This document shows positions 1 to 5,848 of a stretch of 10,059 bases of DNA, in pieces. Both the position numbers and the translations under genes were made by a program. The notes beneath the pieces were generated by a model. It did no database searches and was not told where the DNA came from. It worked only from the letters and a program-made list of their open reading frames with translations. Origin of the DNA: an uncultured Collinsella sp. (GTDB lineage Bacteria; Actinomycetota; Coriobacteriia; Coriobacteriales; Coriobacteriaceae); assembly GCA_902494605.1 (NCBI GenBank), contig CABUUG010000061.1, forward strand, positions 1 to 10,059. The letters run 5' to 3'. Numbering within the stretch: the stretch's first letter is position 1; every line of letters begins with the position of its first letter.

Positions 1-838
1 CCTCGAAACGCATGCCTATCTGCTGAGCCATAACGAAAAGCTGGAATGCCACGGCGGCTCGCGTTTCCATCGCGGAGAGCTTCTCCGCCTCCTCGGCTAT
101 CTTTTCCGCCGAGAGGCGCTTCCTTGCCCGCACCTCGGCTGAAAAGTCCTTCATGCACTCGAGTTCATAGTTCCACGCCTTGTTTGCCTCATGCTGTACG
201 TCCTCAATAATCTGCAGCGCGACTTGACGCTTCTCGGCGCTGGCGCCGTACTCCTGGCACTTGAGAGTAAGGCGATCAAGGGCGTCATATGCCGCTTTGA
301 GCTCGGCATCGCGCTCGCGCTGCATATCTCGTTGAATCGCCTCGATGCCGGACTGAAGACCGTCAAGTTTCTCGTTTATCTGGTTCATATACGCCATGCC
401 CACCGCCACCGCGGCACCCTGAAGCGCAAGGTTTGCCACCGCAGCGGGTTGAAGACCAGCCTGCTTGATACCAGCCATCTCGTTGAACTTACCGTCACTG
501 CCAAAACTGGAAAGGAGCTTATAACCATCCCATTCGGGTGCCTTGCGTGAGCAGAGGTCCGCCCAGCCCACGCCCTCTGGGAACCTGACCATCGCCATGC
601 CGATCTCGTTAACGCCCTGTGCGACGTTGGCGCCAAACGGTATGAGAGCATCTGCCGCGATAGCTGCCTTGCTTCCTACAGGAAGCCTAACGGTCCTCAC
701 TGCAGAATCCTTGAGAGCCGCCAACTCATTTTCGGCTATCCTCGAGAGAGCTTGCTCCTGTGCGAGCGCGATGGCGGCAACGTCATTGGCGGATTCATCG
801 GCCTCTTCGGTACCGAAGAGGCGGTCTAGGAAAGACAT
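1..838 (-). CDS. Uncharacterised coiled-coil protein, 3' end outside window
   Basis: A minus-strand frame opens with ATG at 838-836 and stays open for 279 codons to the left edge, so the C-terminus is missing. An AGGAG ribosome binding site lies 7 bases upstream (846-850). The protein starts MSFLDRLFGTEEADES. Residues 50-125 form a possibly globular part (VRLPVGSKAAIAADALIPFG, then a segment with PEWDGYKLLSSFG). Residues 128-152 are small and hydrophobic (AAVANLALQGAAVAVGMAYM), a possible membrane-associated helix. From about 153 to the edge it is charged, Ala/Glu/Lys/Arg-rich and predicted to be long coiled coil (INEKLDGLQSGIEAIQRDMQ and onward). I do not recognise a named family or enzyme motif. 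The general plan, a short globular part, a hydrophobic helix and a long helical tail, resembles uncharacterised proteins of Gram-positive bacteria, but no function is claimed. Confidence is high that it is a gene. Confidence 0.85.
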   Translation of the reverse strand, partial: MSFLDRLFGTEEADESANDVAAIALAQEQALSRIAENELAALKDSAVRTVRLPVGSKAAIAADALIPFGANVAQGVNEIGMAMVRFPEGVGWADLCSRKAPEWDGYKLLSSFGSDGKFNEMAGIKQAGLQPAAVANLALQGAAVAVGMAYMNQINEKLDGLQSGIEAIQRDMQRERDAELKAAYDALDRLTLKCQEYGASAEKRQVALQIIEDVQHEANKAWNYELECMKDFSAEVRARKRLSAEKIAEEAEKLSAMETRAAVAFQLFVMAQQIGMRFE

Positions 839-1149
839 GAGGCAGCTCCTAATGGGACGGATGCAGTTGCGGTTATTATCCCACCGCCGTCGAGGTCAGA
901 AGGCGGGAGAACGCATCGGCTCTCGTGGCGGCAGAGCGCGCGGCGAAGGTCAAACAAACGAGAGCGGTGTCCATACCTGACACCAGGGTTAAGTCCATCT
1001 TGATGACGGAGAGGGGCCAAAGCTAATTAAGCCTACAGGTAGGGCAGCATGAAAATGGCGGGCAAATAAGATAACTGGCCCCGCAAGCCCACTAACAGCG
1101 CCTTCGGCGATTGAATCTCGGCACTATTCAGCCCATGAAAATGGCGTAC
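839..1149. other. Intergenic leader of the coiled-coil gene; degenerate element copy
   Basis: I see no credible gene here; the short frames that cross it lack ribosome binding sites. On the minus strand a GATAAT-like -10 lies about 40 bases before the ATG at 838 (near 875-880), without a convincing -35. CATGAAAATGGCG occurs twice, at 1048-1060 and 1134-1146. Each is followed by an A-rich stretch and a GGCCC block, so the first appears to be a worn copy of the hairpin element at 1150-1198. A small CGCC-TTC-GGCG hairpin sits near 1098-1108. Confidence 0.5.
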
Positions 1150-1198
1150 AAAAAGAATTTGGGCCCGATAACTTGAGTCAGAGTTCATTCCGGAGCCC
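1150..1198 (-). terminator. Terminator-like hairpin after the exonuclease gene, dispersed repeat copy 1
   Basis: On the minus strand GGGCTCCG (1198-1191) and CGGGCCC (1167-1161) can pair with one bulge across a loop of about 23 bases. A T-rich run AAATTCTTTTT (1160-1150) follows. The exonuclease stop codon is at 1204-1202, directly upstream, so this fits an intrinsic terminator. The loop sequence is conserved in a second copy at 3258-3305, which is unusual for a plain terminator and suggests a repeat element that supplies terminators. Confidence 0.55.
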
Positions 1199-1201
1199 TA
1201 C

Positions 1202-1942
1202 CTACCTCCCCTCCGCCTTCAGCTTCAGCAGCAGATCGCCCAGCTCGGGGCACTTGCTGGAAAGGCGCGTCTGGGCTCGCTCGCCCATCCCCCACCGCCG
1301 GCGGACTTCCTGGGCGCGCGGGCTCACGCGGTAGTCCCCGTCCATCACCTGCTTGAGCAGCTTGGCGGTCACGCGCGCATCGGCCAGAGCGCTGTGGGCG
1401 TGGCCCGTCGACTCGTCGAACTCGATGCCGAACCACGTTGCCGCGTCGCCCAACGAGACGCGCCCGTGGCTGCCCACGTCCATGATCGAGGTGTAAAACG
1501 CCTGCAGGTCGGCCCAGTCCGTAGGAAATGCGGAAAGGTCGATGTGTTTTGCCTGGCACTCGGTCAAAAGCTGTCGACGCTCCGCCCCACTCCAGCAAAC
1601 CACCTGGGCGGAGTAGCGACCGATCCAATCGCTGAGCCTTTTGATCACCACATAGAGCGGGTCGGCCATCGCGGTGTCCACGGCCGATATCCCTGTGAGC
1701 TCGCGGACGGGAAACGCAACGCCTTCGGTAAATTCCGTCTGCACAAACTGCGAGAACTCGCCCATAACGTTGCCGTGGTAATCGAGCTTGACGGCGCCGA
1801 CCTCGATAATCTCATTGCGCAGCCCACGTCGCTGGCGCTGTTTTGGCACCGGCGCAAACTCAAAGTCCAGCACAATCTGGCGCGCAAAGTTCGTCGTGTC
1901 GATAGCCGAGATACCCGGCGTCTTTTCAGCTGACACGGTCAT
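1202..1942 (-). CDS. DEDDh 3'-5' exonuclease, ERI-1/KapD-like
   Basis: This is a 246-residue protein of the RNase T/DnaQ exonuclease superfamily, which removes nucleotides from 3' ends using two divalent metals. Motif Exo I is LDFEF with Asp26 and Glu28. Exo III is HSALADA with His183 and Asp188, the HxxxxD spacing of the DEDDh class. The WSGAERRQL segment (117-125) aligns with the ERI-1-type Exo II (W-G-D-F-D), but Glu121 stands where the metal-binding Asp is expected. KapD of Bacillus is a similar cytoplasmic relative. The C-terminal 45 residues are basic and helical (RRRWGMG, then KCPELGDLLLKLKAEGR), possibly for nucleic-acid contact. The ATG at 1942 is preceded by GGAGAAAGG. The gene appears to be transcribed alone and to end at the hairpin at 1150-1198. 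Its substrate, RNA or DNA, cannot be read from the sequence. Confidence 0.85.
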   Translation of the reverse strand: MTVSAEKTPGISAIDTTNFARQIVLDFEFAPVPKQRQRRGLRNEIIEVGAVKLDYHGNVMGEFSQFVQTEFTEGVAFPVRELTGISAVDTAMADPLYVVIKRLSDWIGRYSAQVVCWSGAERRQLLTECQAKHIDLSAFPTDWADLQAFYTSIMDVGSHGRVSLGDAATWFGIEFDESTGHAHSALADARVTAKLLKQVMDGDYRVSPRAQEVRRRWGMGERAQTRLSSKCPELGDLLLKLKAEGR

Positions 1943-1978
1943 GGCCTTTCTCCGTCAACTGCCGCTTGCTACATAGGC

Positions 1979-2014
1979 GGCTACATTGCCGTAAGGATAG
2001 GCGCCCGTGCGGAC
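1979..2014 (-). repeat. 36-bp leader repeat, copy 1 (upstream of exonuclease gene)
   Basis: This 36-bp stretch matches 3140-3175 at 31 of 36 positions without gaps. Both copies lie just upstream of a minus-strand gene, 37 and 23 bases from the respective ATG codons. The other copy can form a perfect 7-bp stem, but this one has lost most of the pairing. It may be part of a 5' leader or simply the edge of the same ancestral duplication that carries the small peptide locus. Confidence 0.6.
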
Positions 2015-2090
2015 ATGAAATCGCACAGCACAGCTTTCCGGCATCCTTGCGTAAAACCACACTTTGAGAGAATCACGTCACTGTTATTAT
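1984..2090 (-). pseudogene. Relic of a DUF234-type ATPase C-terminus
   Basis: A minus-strand frame reads VILSKCGFTQGCRKAVLCDF and ends shortly afterwards at TAG (1984-1986). The intact ATPase of this window has LFSKSGFTQGCRDAAES at residues 431-447, near its own C-terminus, so the shared SK-x-GFTQGCR block places this as the decayed tail of a similar ATPase. Nothing upstream in the frame resembles the rest of the protein, so only the last 30 or so codons survive. The match is short, and a chance likeness is possible but unlikely for nine nearly consecutive residues in the expected position. Confidence 0.5.
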
Positions 2091-2140
2091 CGAACATATA
2101 TTCGTATTTATAGCAGTACTTTGATAGAATTGCAGTTGTT
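2075..2140 (+). promoter_or_regulatory. AT-rich leader with possible promoter of the small peptide gene
   Basis: An AT-rich stretch in otherwise GC-rich DNA lies 55-120 bases before the small peptide start. It contains CGAACATATATTCG (a CGAA/TTCG inverted repeat near 2090-2103) and -10-like words such as TAGAAT near 2124. No single -35/-10 pair with good spacing stands out, so the promoter position is uncertain. Confidence 0.3.
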
Positions 2141-2194
2141 GACGGCAGTTCCATGTGCCGGGCAGCGCCCTCCATGCGACGGGAGGTGATGCCC

Positions 2195-2320
2195 ATGACC
2201 GATCTAACTGATTTCGTGAAGCTCCTGACCGCTTTGGTCTCGCTCCTCACGGCGCTTATCGGACTTACCGAGGCACTCAAGCAGCGTACGAAGCAGAAAA
2301 AGAGGGGCCGACGCCACTAA
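2195..2320 (+). CDS. Small hydrophobic peptide with basic tail (41 aa), toxin-like
   Basis: The frame encodes MTDLTDFVKLLTALVSLLTA followed by LIGLTEALKQRTKQKKRGRRH. The first two thirds form one hydrophobic, probably membrane-spanning helix (residues 7-28), and the last 12 residues are strongly basic. GGGAGG (2181-2186) lies 8 bases before the ATG at 2195, a strong ribosome binding site. An in-frame ATG at 2189 lies too close to it to be used. A decayed second copy at 3311-3423 keeps the hydrophobic pattern (LVALVSLFTALIELSEALKQ) despite many base changes, which supports past translation. A membrane helix with a cationic tail is the usual build of type I toxins and of some small stress or holin-like peptides. 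I recognise no named family and have not found an antisense antitoxin RNA, so toxin activity is only a possibility. Confidence 0.55.
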   Translation: MTDLTDFVKLLTALVSLLTALIGLTEALKQRTKQKKRGRRH

Positions 2321-2352
2321 GGCATTGACCCCTTAATCGAAGTAACGGCGCC

Positions 2353-2394
2353 GCCCAGCATTCCACCACTTGGGCTGCCGTCGACTTTATTTTA
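2353..2394 (+). terminator. Hairpin downstream of the small peptide gene
   Basis: GCCCAG (2353-2358) and TTGGGC (2370-2375) form a 6-bp stem with one G-T pair and an 11-base loop, followed by a moderately T-rich tail that includes CTTTATTTTA. The same stem is kept in the decayed copy at 3447-3469, where the loop has diverged but a 22-base run from the right arm into the tail is identical. It could be a weak terminator for the peptide gene. The short T run keeps confidence low. Confidence 0.35.
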
Positions 2395-2463
2395 CCCACG
2401 GGCGCCAGGTTTAACAAATGGAATTTCGGTTACGAAGTCCGGGGCTCGCCCGGGCTCGCCCCT

Positions 2464-3117
2464 CTACTCCAGCCACCATTCCACATCCACGGAGCACTCG
2501 ACCTCGATAGGCTCTGGCTCCAGCACCGTCACCTTGGAATCAGCCGATCCCGCAGGAGCTCCGAGCGCAAAATCGGCCGCACTTGCATAGCAAAGCCGAT
2601 CCATGCTGCCAAGCTGACTGTTGTAGGAGATATGCTTGACGCCATCCAGCTTAGAACCCGATGCCGCCGCAAGCGCCTGCGCATTGTTGCGGGCTCGCTT
2701 GACGACGCGGGCGATGAGGGCATCCTCGGCAGCACGCCGGTCGGCTAGATCAAAACCTACGCTCATGTCGGCGCGCGAACCGCAGGTGTTAAGAGCCGTC
2801 CATATAGCGGCGACATCGACGGCGTCAATCGACGCGGCGATTGTGCCGTAGGCATGGTAGCTATAGCCAGTGATCGTCGCCTTTCTGCGTGTCGTTCGCG
2901 CGTAGCAGGCGTAACCGCGCCACGTTAGCTCGTCATCCACACCAAAGGGCACCAATGCCGCAGCGACCTTAACGCGATCGGCGTTGTAGTCGTTCAGGCA
3001 CGCCTCCTTGGTATCGAAGCTTCCCCCAAAGCAGATGCTAAACACGACGCGATCGGGCATCACCTCGTCCTCGATCTCGGCGCCAACGCTCACGAACCCA
3101 GTTTTATCCATCGACAT
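2464..3117 (-). CDS. SIMPL-domain (DUF541/YggE-like) protein
   Basis: This 217-residue protein matches the SIMPL/DUF541 pattern of YggE-like proteins. It has an N-terminal strand with V-x-PD (GFVSVGAEIEDEVMPDRVVF, 7-26), a helix with YNADRVKVAAALVPFGV (44-60), a central GYSYHAYGTIAASIDAVDVA strand-helix (84-103), and the SVGFDLADRRAAEDALIARV helix (119-138) leading into A-x-ALAAASGSKL (147-157). The family's role is unsettled: E. coli YggE is linked to oxidative stress, and the mammalian SIMPL protein binds a kinase. Most bacterial members are exported, but this one has no signal peptide or lipobox, so it probably stays in the cytoplasm. The ATG at 3117 is chosen because AAGGA lies about 8 bases upstream; an in-frame GTG at 3135 lies ahead of that site and is less likely. 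The protein ends acidic, with EWWLE. No partner gene is adjacent. Confidence 0.8.
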   Translation of the reverse strand: MSMDKTGFVSVGAEIEDEVMPDRVVFSICFGGSFDTKEACLNDYNADRVKVAAALVPFGVDDELTWRGYACYARTTRRKATITGYSYHAYGTIAASIDAVDVAAIWTALNTCGSRADMSVGFDLADRRAAEDALIARVVKRARNNAQALAAASGSKLDGVKHISYNSQLGSMDRLCYASAADFALGAPAGSADSKVTVLEPEPIEVECSVDVEWWLE

Positions 3118-3139
3118 GGCATCCGTCCTTTCCACGAAT

Positions 3140-3175
3140 GGCTACGTTGCGGTAAGCGTAGCCGCCCGTGCGGAC
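3140..3175 (-). repeat. 36-bp leader repeat, copy 2 (upstream of SIMPL gene)
   Basis: This matches 1979-2014 at 31 of 36 positions. It contains a perfect 7-bp stem, GGCTACG (3140-3146) with CGTAGCC (3157-3163), around a 10-base loop, 23 bases before the SIMPL start codon. It could act in the 5' leader. In the other copy the stem is disrupted, so a conserved RNA role is not supported by the pair. Confidence 0.6.
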
Positions 3176-3257
3176 GCAAAAGCGGGATGCAGTGCCATGC
3201 ACCAGGCACGCGCCACGCAGACAGCCCCAAAAGAGTCGCCCGCCTATTCGAATGTGT

Positions 3258-3305
3258 GAAAAAGATTTAGGCCCGGTGACTTGAATCAGCGGTCATCCCG
3301 GGCCC
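3258..3305 (-). repeat. Dispersed hairpin element, copy 2, terminator-like
   Basis: GGCCCGG (3270-3276) pairs with CCGGGCC (3298-3304). On the minus strand it is followed by TAAATCTTTTT. The loop shares TGACTTGAATCA-like sequence with copy 1 (1150-1198), where it reads TAACTTGAGTCA. On the minus strand it would stop transcripts coming from the ATPase side before the SIMPL gene. Confidence 0.5.
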
Positions 3306-3310
3306 ATCAG

Positions 3311-3540
3311 AGCTCGTAGAGCTCTTGGTTGCTTTGGTCTCGCTCTTCACGGCGCTTATCGAACTTTCCGAGGCACTCAAGCAGCATTCGAAGCATAACA
3401 AGTCGCTGCCATTAAGGCACTGACCTCTTGACCAAGCAACGGCGCTGCCCAGCTCTTCACTATTTGGGCTGCCGTCGACTTTATTCTATCCGCGAGCATC
3501 TGGTTTACCAAATGGATTTTCGGTAATGAAGGCCCGGCGC
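3311..3540 (+). pseudogene. Decayed duplicate of the small peptide locus
   Basis: This segment aligns with about 2214-2445, including 31 bases around GCTTTGGTCTCGCTC with a single mismatch and an identical 22-base run (2370-2391 and 3464-3485). The frame reads ELVELLVALVSLFTALIELS then EALKQHSKHNKSLPLRH to TGA at 3421-3423. The ATG and the ribosome binding site of the intact copy are missing, an in-frame TGA lies shortly upstream, and the tail has slipped out of register so that the original stop is bypassed. It is therefore best read as a relic. Confidence 0.65.
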
Positions 3541-3552
3541 CCCGCAAAACCA

Positions 3553-3657
3553 CTATGCCCCAAGTGCCGCCATGGGAATCACCGCCACGCCGTCGTCGCG
3601 CGCGTAGGCAATGCTCCCCTTTCCAACCACGACCGCCAAAAACGCCGGCGCGGCATT
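3553..3657 (-). pseudogene. Relic of a DUF4143-type ATPase C-terminus
   Basis: A minus-strand run of 34 codons ends at TAG (3555-3553). It reads NAAPAFLAVVVGKGSIAYAR followed by DDGVAVIPMAALGA. This is the usual ending of AAA ATPases with a C-terminal DUF4143 domain, which typically finish with a hydrophobic strand, a small turn, AY-x-R-DDG-V-x-VIP and a few more residues. The codon just upstream (3660-3658) is TAG and the first repeat array begins there, so the rest of the gene has been removed, apparently at the array boundary. The assignment rests on motif memory over 34 residues. Confidence 0.5.
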
Positions 3658-3661
3658 CTAA

Positions 3662-4017
3662 GACGCGCTTTCCACTTGAAGCCATGTCGATTCTGGGACA
3701 CAGTTTCCGCTTGAAGCCCATTCGGAAAGCACGTCCCATTCCGAGGCTTGAATCCGGGACGCAGTTTCCACTTGAGCTCCTGACGGGAAAGCACGTCCCA
3801 CTCTGAAGCTCGATTCCGGGATACAGCTTCCGCCAGAGACCTCAGCCGGAAACGGCATTCCACTCTGGAGTCAGAATCCGGGACACAGCTTCCGCATGCG
3901 ACCTCGTTGGGAAAGTTCATCCCGTTCTGAGCGCTCATTCCGGGATGCAATTTCCGCTTGAGAGCCGATTCGGAAACGACATCCCACTCTGGGGCCGAAA
4001 TCTGGGACACGCTTTCC
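3662..4017 (+). repeat. 62-bp palindromic repeat array 1 (five units plus a damaged one)
   Basis: Five 46-bp units start at 3724, 3786, 3848, 3910 and 3972, exactly 62 bases apart. Each has a left arm near GGAAAGCACGTCCC, a centre such as TTCCGAGGCTTGAATCC, and a right arm near GGGACGCAGTTTCC. The 16-base linkers resemble GCTTGAGAGCCGATTC. A damaged unit precedes them: right-arm ends fall at 3673 and 3708, only 35 bases apart, consistent with a 27-base internal deletion. All units read in the same direction. The array lies between the ATPase stop (4085) and an ATPase relic (3553-3657). Confidence 0.9.
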
Positions 4018-4084
4018 GCCGGTATTCCGCTGGCAGCTAGCACGACAACAGAGGGGCCCCGTTCCAGCCATTCGAGGACAGGCT

Positions 4085-5491
4085 TTACCCCCGAGCAGCG
4101 TTATCCCGCTCACACATCTCGACAAACGAGATCGGCTTGACGTCTCCCCTACTCTCCGCGGCATCCCGACATCCCTGCGTAAAGCCGCTTTTTGAGAAAA
4201 GCGCATAGCTTTTTCGTTGACGTCTAAAGAGCTCGCTTCGGTGCACGAGCTTTTGCAGCACGTCTTCGCCCACCGGTTCATTGCGCCATTTGCACTCCGC
4301 AAACAGCGCAGCGCCCTCGCCATCGTCAACAATCAAGTCGATTTCTTCCTGCGTATGCGTGCGATTATCCGTCCCCCACCAGCGCCCAACGCTTGCCGGA
4401 ACCACATCGAGCTGGCCCGCGCGTGCGAGTTCGTACACGTATTGCCTGCATATAAGCTCAAAGACCGTGCCCATGTAATCCGATACGTGCGGTTCAATGC
4501 GCTTATACGCCATCGCGGCCATATCGTTTTGAATCAGCCCGATGTTCTGCGGAACAAACTTGTACCAGAACCTAAACATCTGATCGCTCAGCAGATACAC
4601 GGCTCGCTTATTGCTCGTCTCGTTTAGGGGCAGCTCGCGCTCGACAATCCCAAGCGACGCCAGCTTATCCACATAGCTCTTTACGTTGCTCGCAGGGATT
4701 CCCGTAGAGCTCGCAATCTCCGAGATCCTCGAGCGCCCCTGAGCAATTGCCTGCACGATCGCATCATATTGCTCGGGATTGCGGCACTCTTGCAATAGCA
4801 GGTTACTCGGCTCCTCAAAGAGATAGCCCGTAGGAGTAAGAAAAAGACGTTTGATGTTGTCCTTGAGCGGTGCGGCAGGATCGACTTTCTCGATATATGC
4901 AGGAATGCCGCCCGTCATGCCATAGCAAACTGCAGCATCTTCGCGACTCATGCTCTGCCACAGGCCGAGGGTCGTCGTAAAATCGAGCGGCATGATCTTA
5001 AACTGGGTCGTACGCCTACCGTATAGCGGACTCTCGTAGCCCAACACCTGTTCCTCCATAAACGAAAGAGACGAGCCGCATAGGATCAGCATGAGCCTAG
5101 TCTCTTTGTACAAGTGGTCGATCTTGTCTTGCAGCAACGAGCTGATTTCGGGATTCGATTGGGCGAGATAGGGATACTCGTCAATCACGACAATCAAACG
5201 CTCCGTTCGAGCCATGGTGGCCAATGCATCGAACGCTTCGTCAAAACTACGAAACGACACGCCTGCAGCACCAACCGAGCCTGCAAGTATCGCCTGGCTA
5301 AAGCCGTGCAGGTTTGCCTCCGCATTGGTACGACGAGCTTGAAAGTAAATAGCCTTCTTGCCTTGGATGAACTCTGTGATAAGTCGCGTTTTACCCACAC
5401 GACGGCGGCCGTAAATCACAGGCATTTCAAAGGAGCCCGTGCCATACAGTCGATTGAGCTCGGACATTTCCGCTGTTCTTCCGATAAACAT
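4085..5491 (-). CDS. AAA ATPase (PF01637-like) with C-terminal DUF234 nuclease-like domain
   Basis: This 468-residue protein belongs to the archaeal-type ATPase/DUF234 family. It begins MFIGRTAEMSELNRLY, the usual opening. Walker A is YGRRRVGKT (27-35) and Walker B is LIVVIDEYPYL (99-109, Asp104 and Glu105). A sensor-like CGSSLSFME follows at 138-146. Residues 240-290 form a winged-helix segment (ISEIASSTGIPASNVKSYVD). The C-terminal DUF234 part contains RWWG (370-373), EEIDLI (382-387) and AECKW (398-402), the spacing of a PD-(D/E)xK nuclease-like core, and ends near SKSGFTQGCR. The start is supported by GAAGGA upstream. The biological role of this family is not established; the build suggests a nucleic-acid-directed ATPase, possibly in defence. 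The gene is flanked by repeat arrays 1 and 2, and a large palindrome covers its promoter. Confidence 0.9.
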   Translation of the reverse strand: MFIGRTAEMSELNRLYGTGSFEMPVIYGRRRVGKTRLITEFIQGKKAIYFQARRTNAEANLHGFSQAILAGSVGAAGVSFRSFDEAFDALATMARTERLIVVIDEYPYLAQSNPEISSLLQDKIDHLYKETRLMLILCGSSLSFMEEQVLGYESPLYGRRTTQFKIMPLDFTTTLGLWQSMSREDAAVCYGMTGGIPAYIEKVDPAAPLKDNIKRLFLTPTGYLFEEPSNLLLQECRNPEQYDAIVQAIAQGRSRISEIASSTGIPASNVKSYVDKLASLGIVERELPLNETSNKRAVYLLSDQMFRFWYKFVPQNIGLIQNDMAAMAYKRIEPHVSDYMGTVFELICRQYVYELARAGQLDVVPASVGRWWGTDNRTHTQEEIDLIVDDGEGAALFAECKWRNEPVGEDVLQKLVHRSELFRRQRKSYALFSKSGFTQGCRDAAESRGDVKPISFVEMCERDNAARG

Positions 5492-5510
5492 AGGGCCATC
5501 CTTCCTTCAC

Positions 5511-5558
5511 GTTATAGCTAGCCATATTATACCTTCCTATAATATAGCTAGCTATAAC
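5511..5558 (-). promoter_or_regulatory. 48-bp near-perfect palindrome over the ATPase promoter
   Basis: Left arm 5511-5531 and right arm 5538-5558 are inverted repeats of 21 bases that differ at one position, around a CCTTCC centre. Each arm carries TAGCTAGC-type sequence and a TATAAT box, so a -10 can be read on both strands (5531-5526 on minus, 5538-5543 on plus). The minus-strand box lies about 35 bases upstream of the ATPase start codon; no good -35 matches it. The symmetry suggests an operator for a dimeric or tetrameric regulator, perhaps autoregulation. In RNA it would also form a very stable hairpin. Confidence 0.65.
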
Positions 5559-5616
5559 GTAATTCGACAAGCGGTGCACGAAAAGGGGCGATACACCGCC
5601 GCACGTGAGCTGTTCC

Positions 5617-5848
5617 GGAAAGCGTATTCCGTCCTGGAGCCAAAAACTGGGCCGTAGTTTCCGCCAAGCATGCCATCCGGAAAGTGCGTCCCACCCCGAG
5701 GCTCGATTCCGGGACGCAGTTTCCGTTTGAGGCCCGATCTGGAAACGGCATCCCACTCTGAGGCCGAAATCTGGGATGTAGTTTCCGCTTGAAGGGCGAT
5801 CCGGAAAGCACGTCCCATTCCGAGTGGCAATTCCGGGTCACAGTTTCC
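5617..5848 (+). repeat. 62-bp palindromic repeat array 2 (four units)
   Basis: Four 46-bp units start at 5617, 5679, 5741 and 5803, all exactly 62 bases apart and in the same orientation as array 1. Linkers such as GTTTGAGGCCCGATCT and GCTTGAAGGGCGATCC are 16 bases. A linker-like stretch at 5601-5616 precedes the first unit, so the array may begin there. The best arm pairing is in the third unit, where GGAAACGGCATCCC faces GGGATGTAGTTTCC. The array lies between the divergent ATPase and AbiEi-like genes. Confidence 0.9.

Noticed and set aside
191..980. Plus-strand frames at 191-550 and 543-980
   Set aside because: They lie opposite the coiled-coil gene, lack ribosome binding sites and have shadow-like composition.
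1981..2280. 99-codon minus-strand frame as a gene
   Set aside because: It overlaps the small peptide gene and has no ribosome binding site; only its tail resembles a known protein, so it is treated as a relic.
3133..3135. GTG start for the SIMPL protein
   Set aside because: It lies ahead of the ribosome binding site that serves the ATG at 3117.
3662..4017. CRISPR array
   Set aside because: Neither the 46-bp units nor the linkers are identical repeats alternating with unique spacers; linkers are related to one another, and no cas gene is present.
3579..4043. Minus-strand open frames across array 1 with peptide-like repeats
   Set aside because: The 62-base period is not a multiple of 3, so the repeated peptide changes frame from unit to unit; frames are open only because the repeat lacks stops. 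No ribosome binding site.
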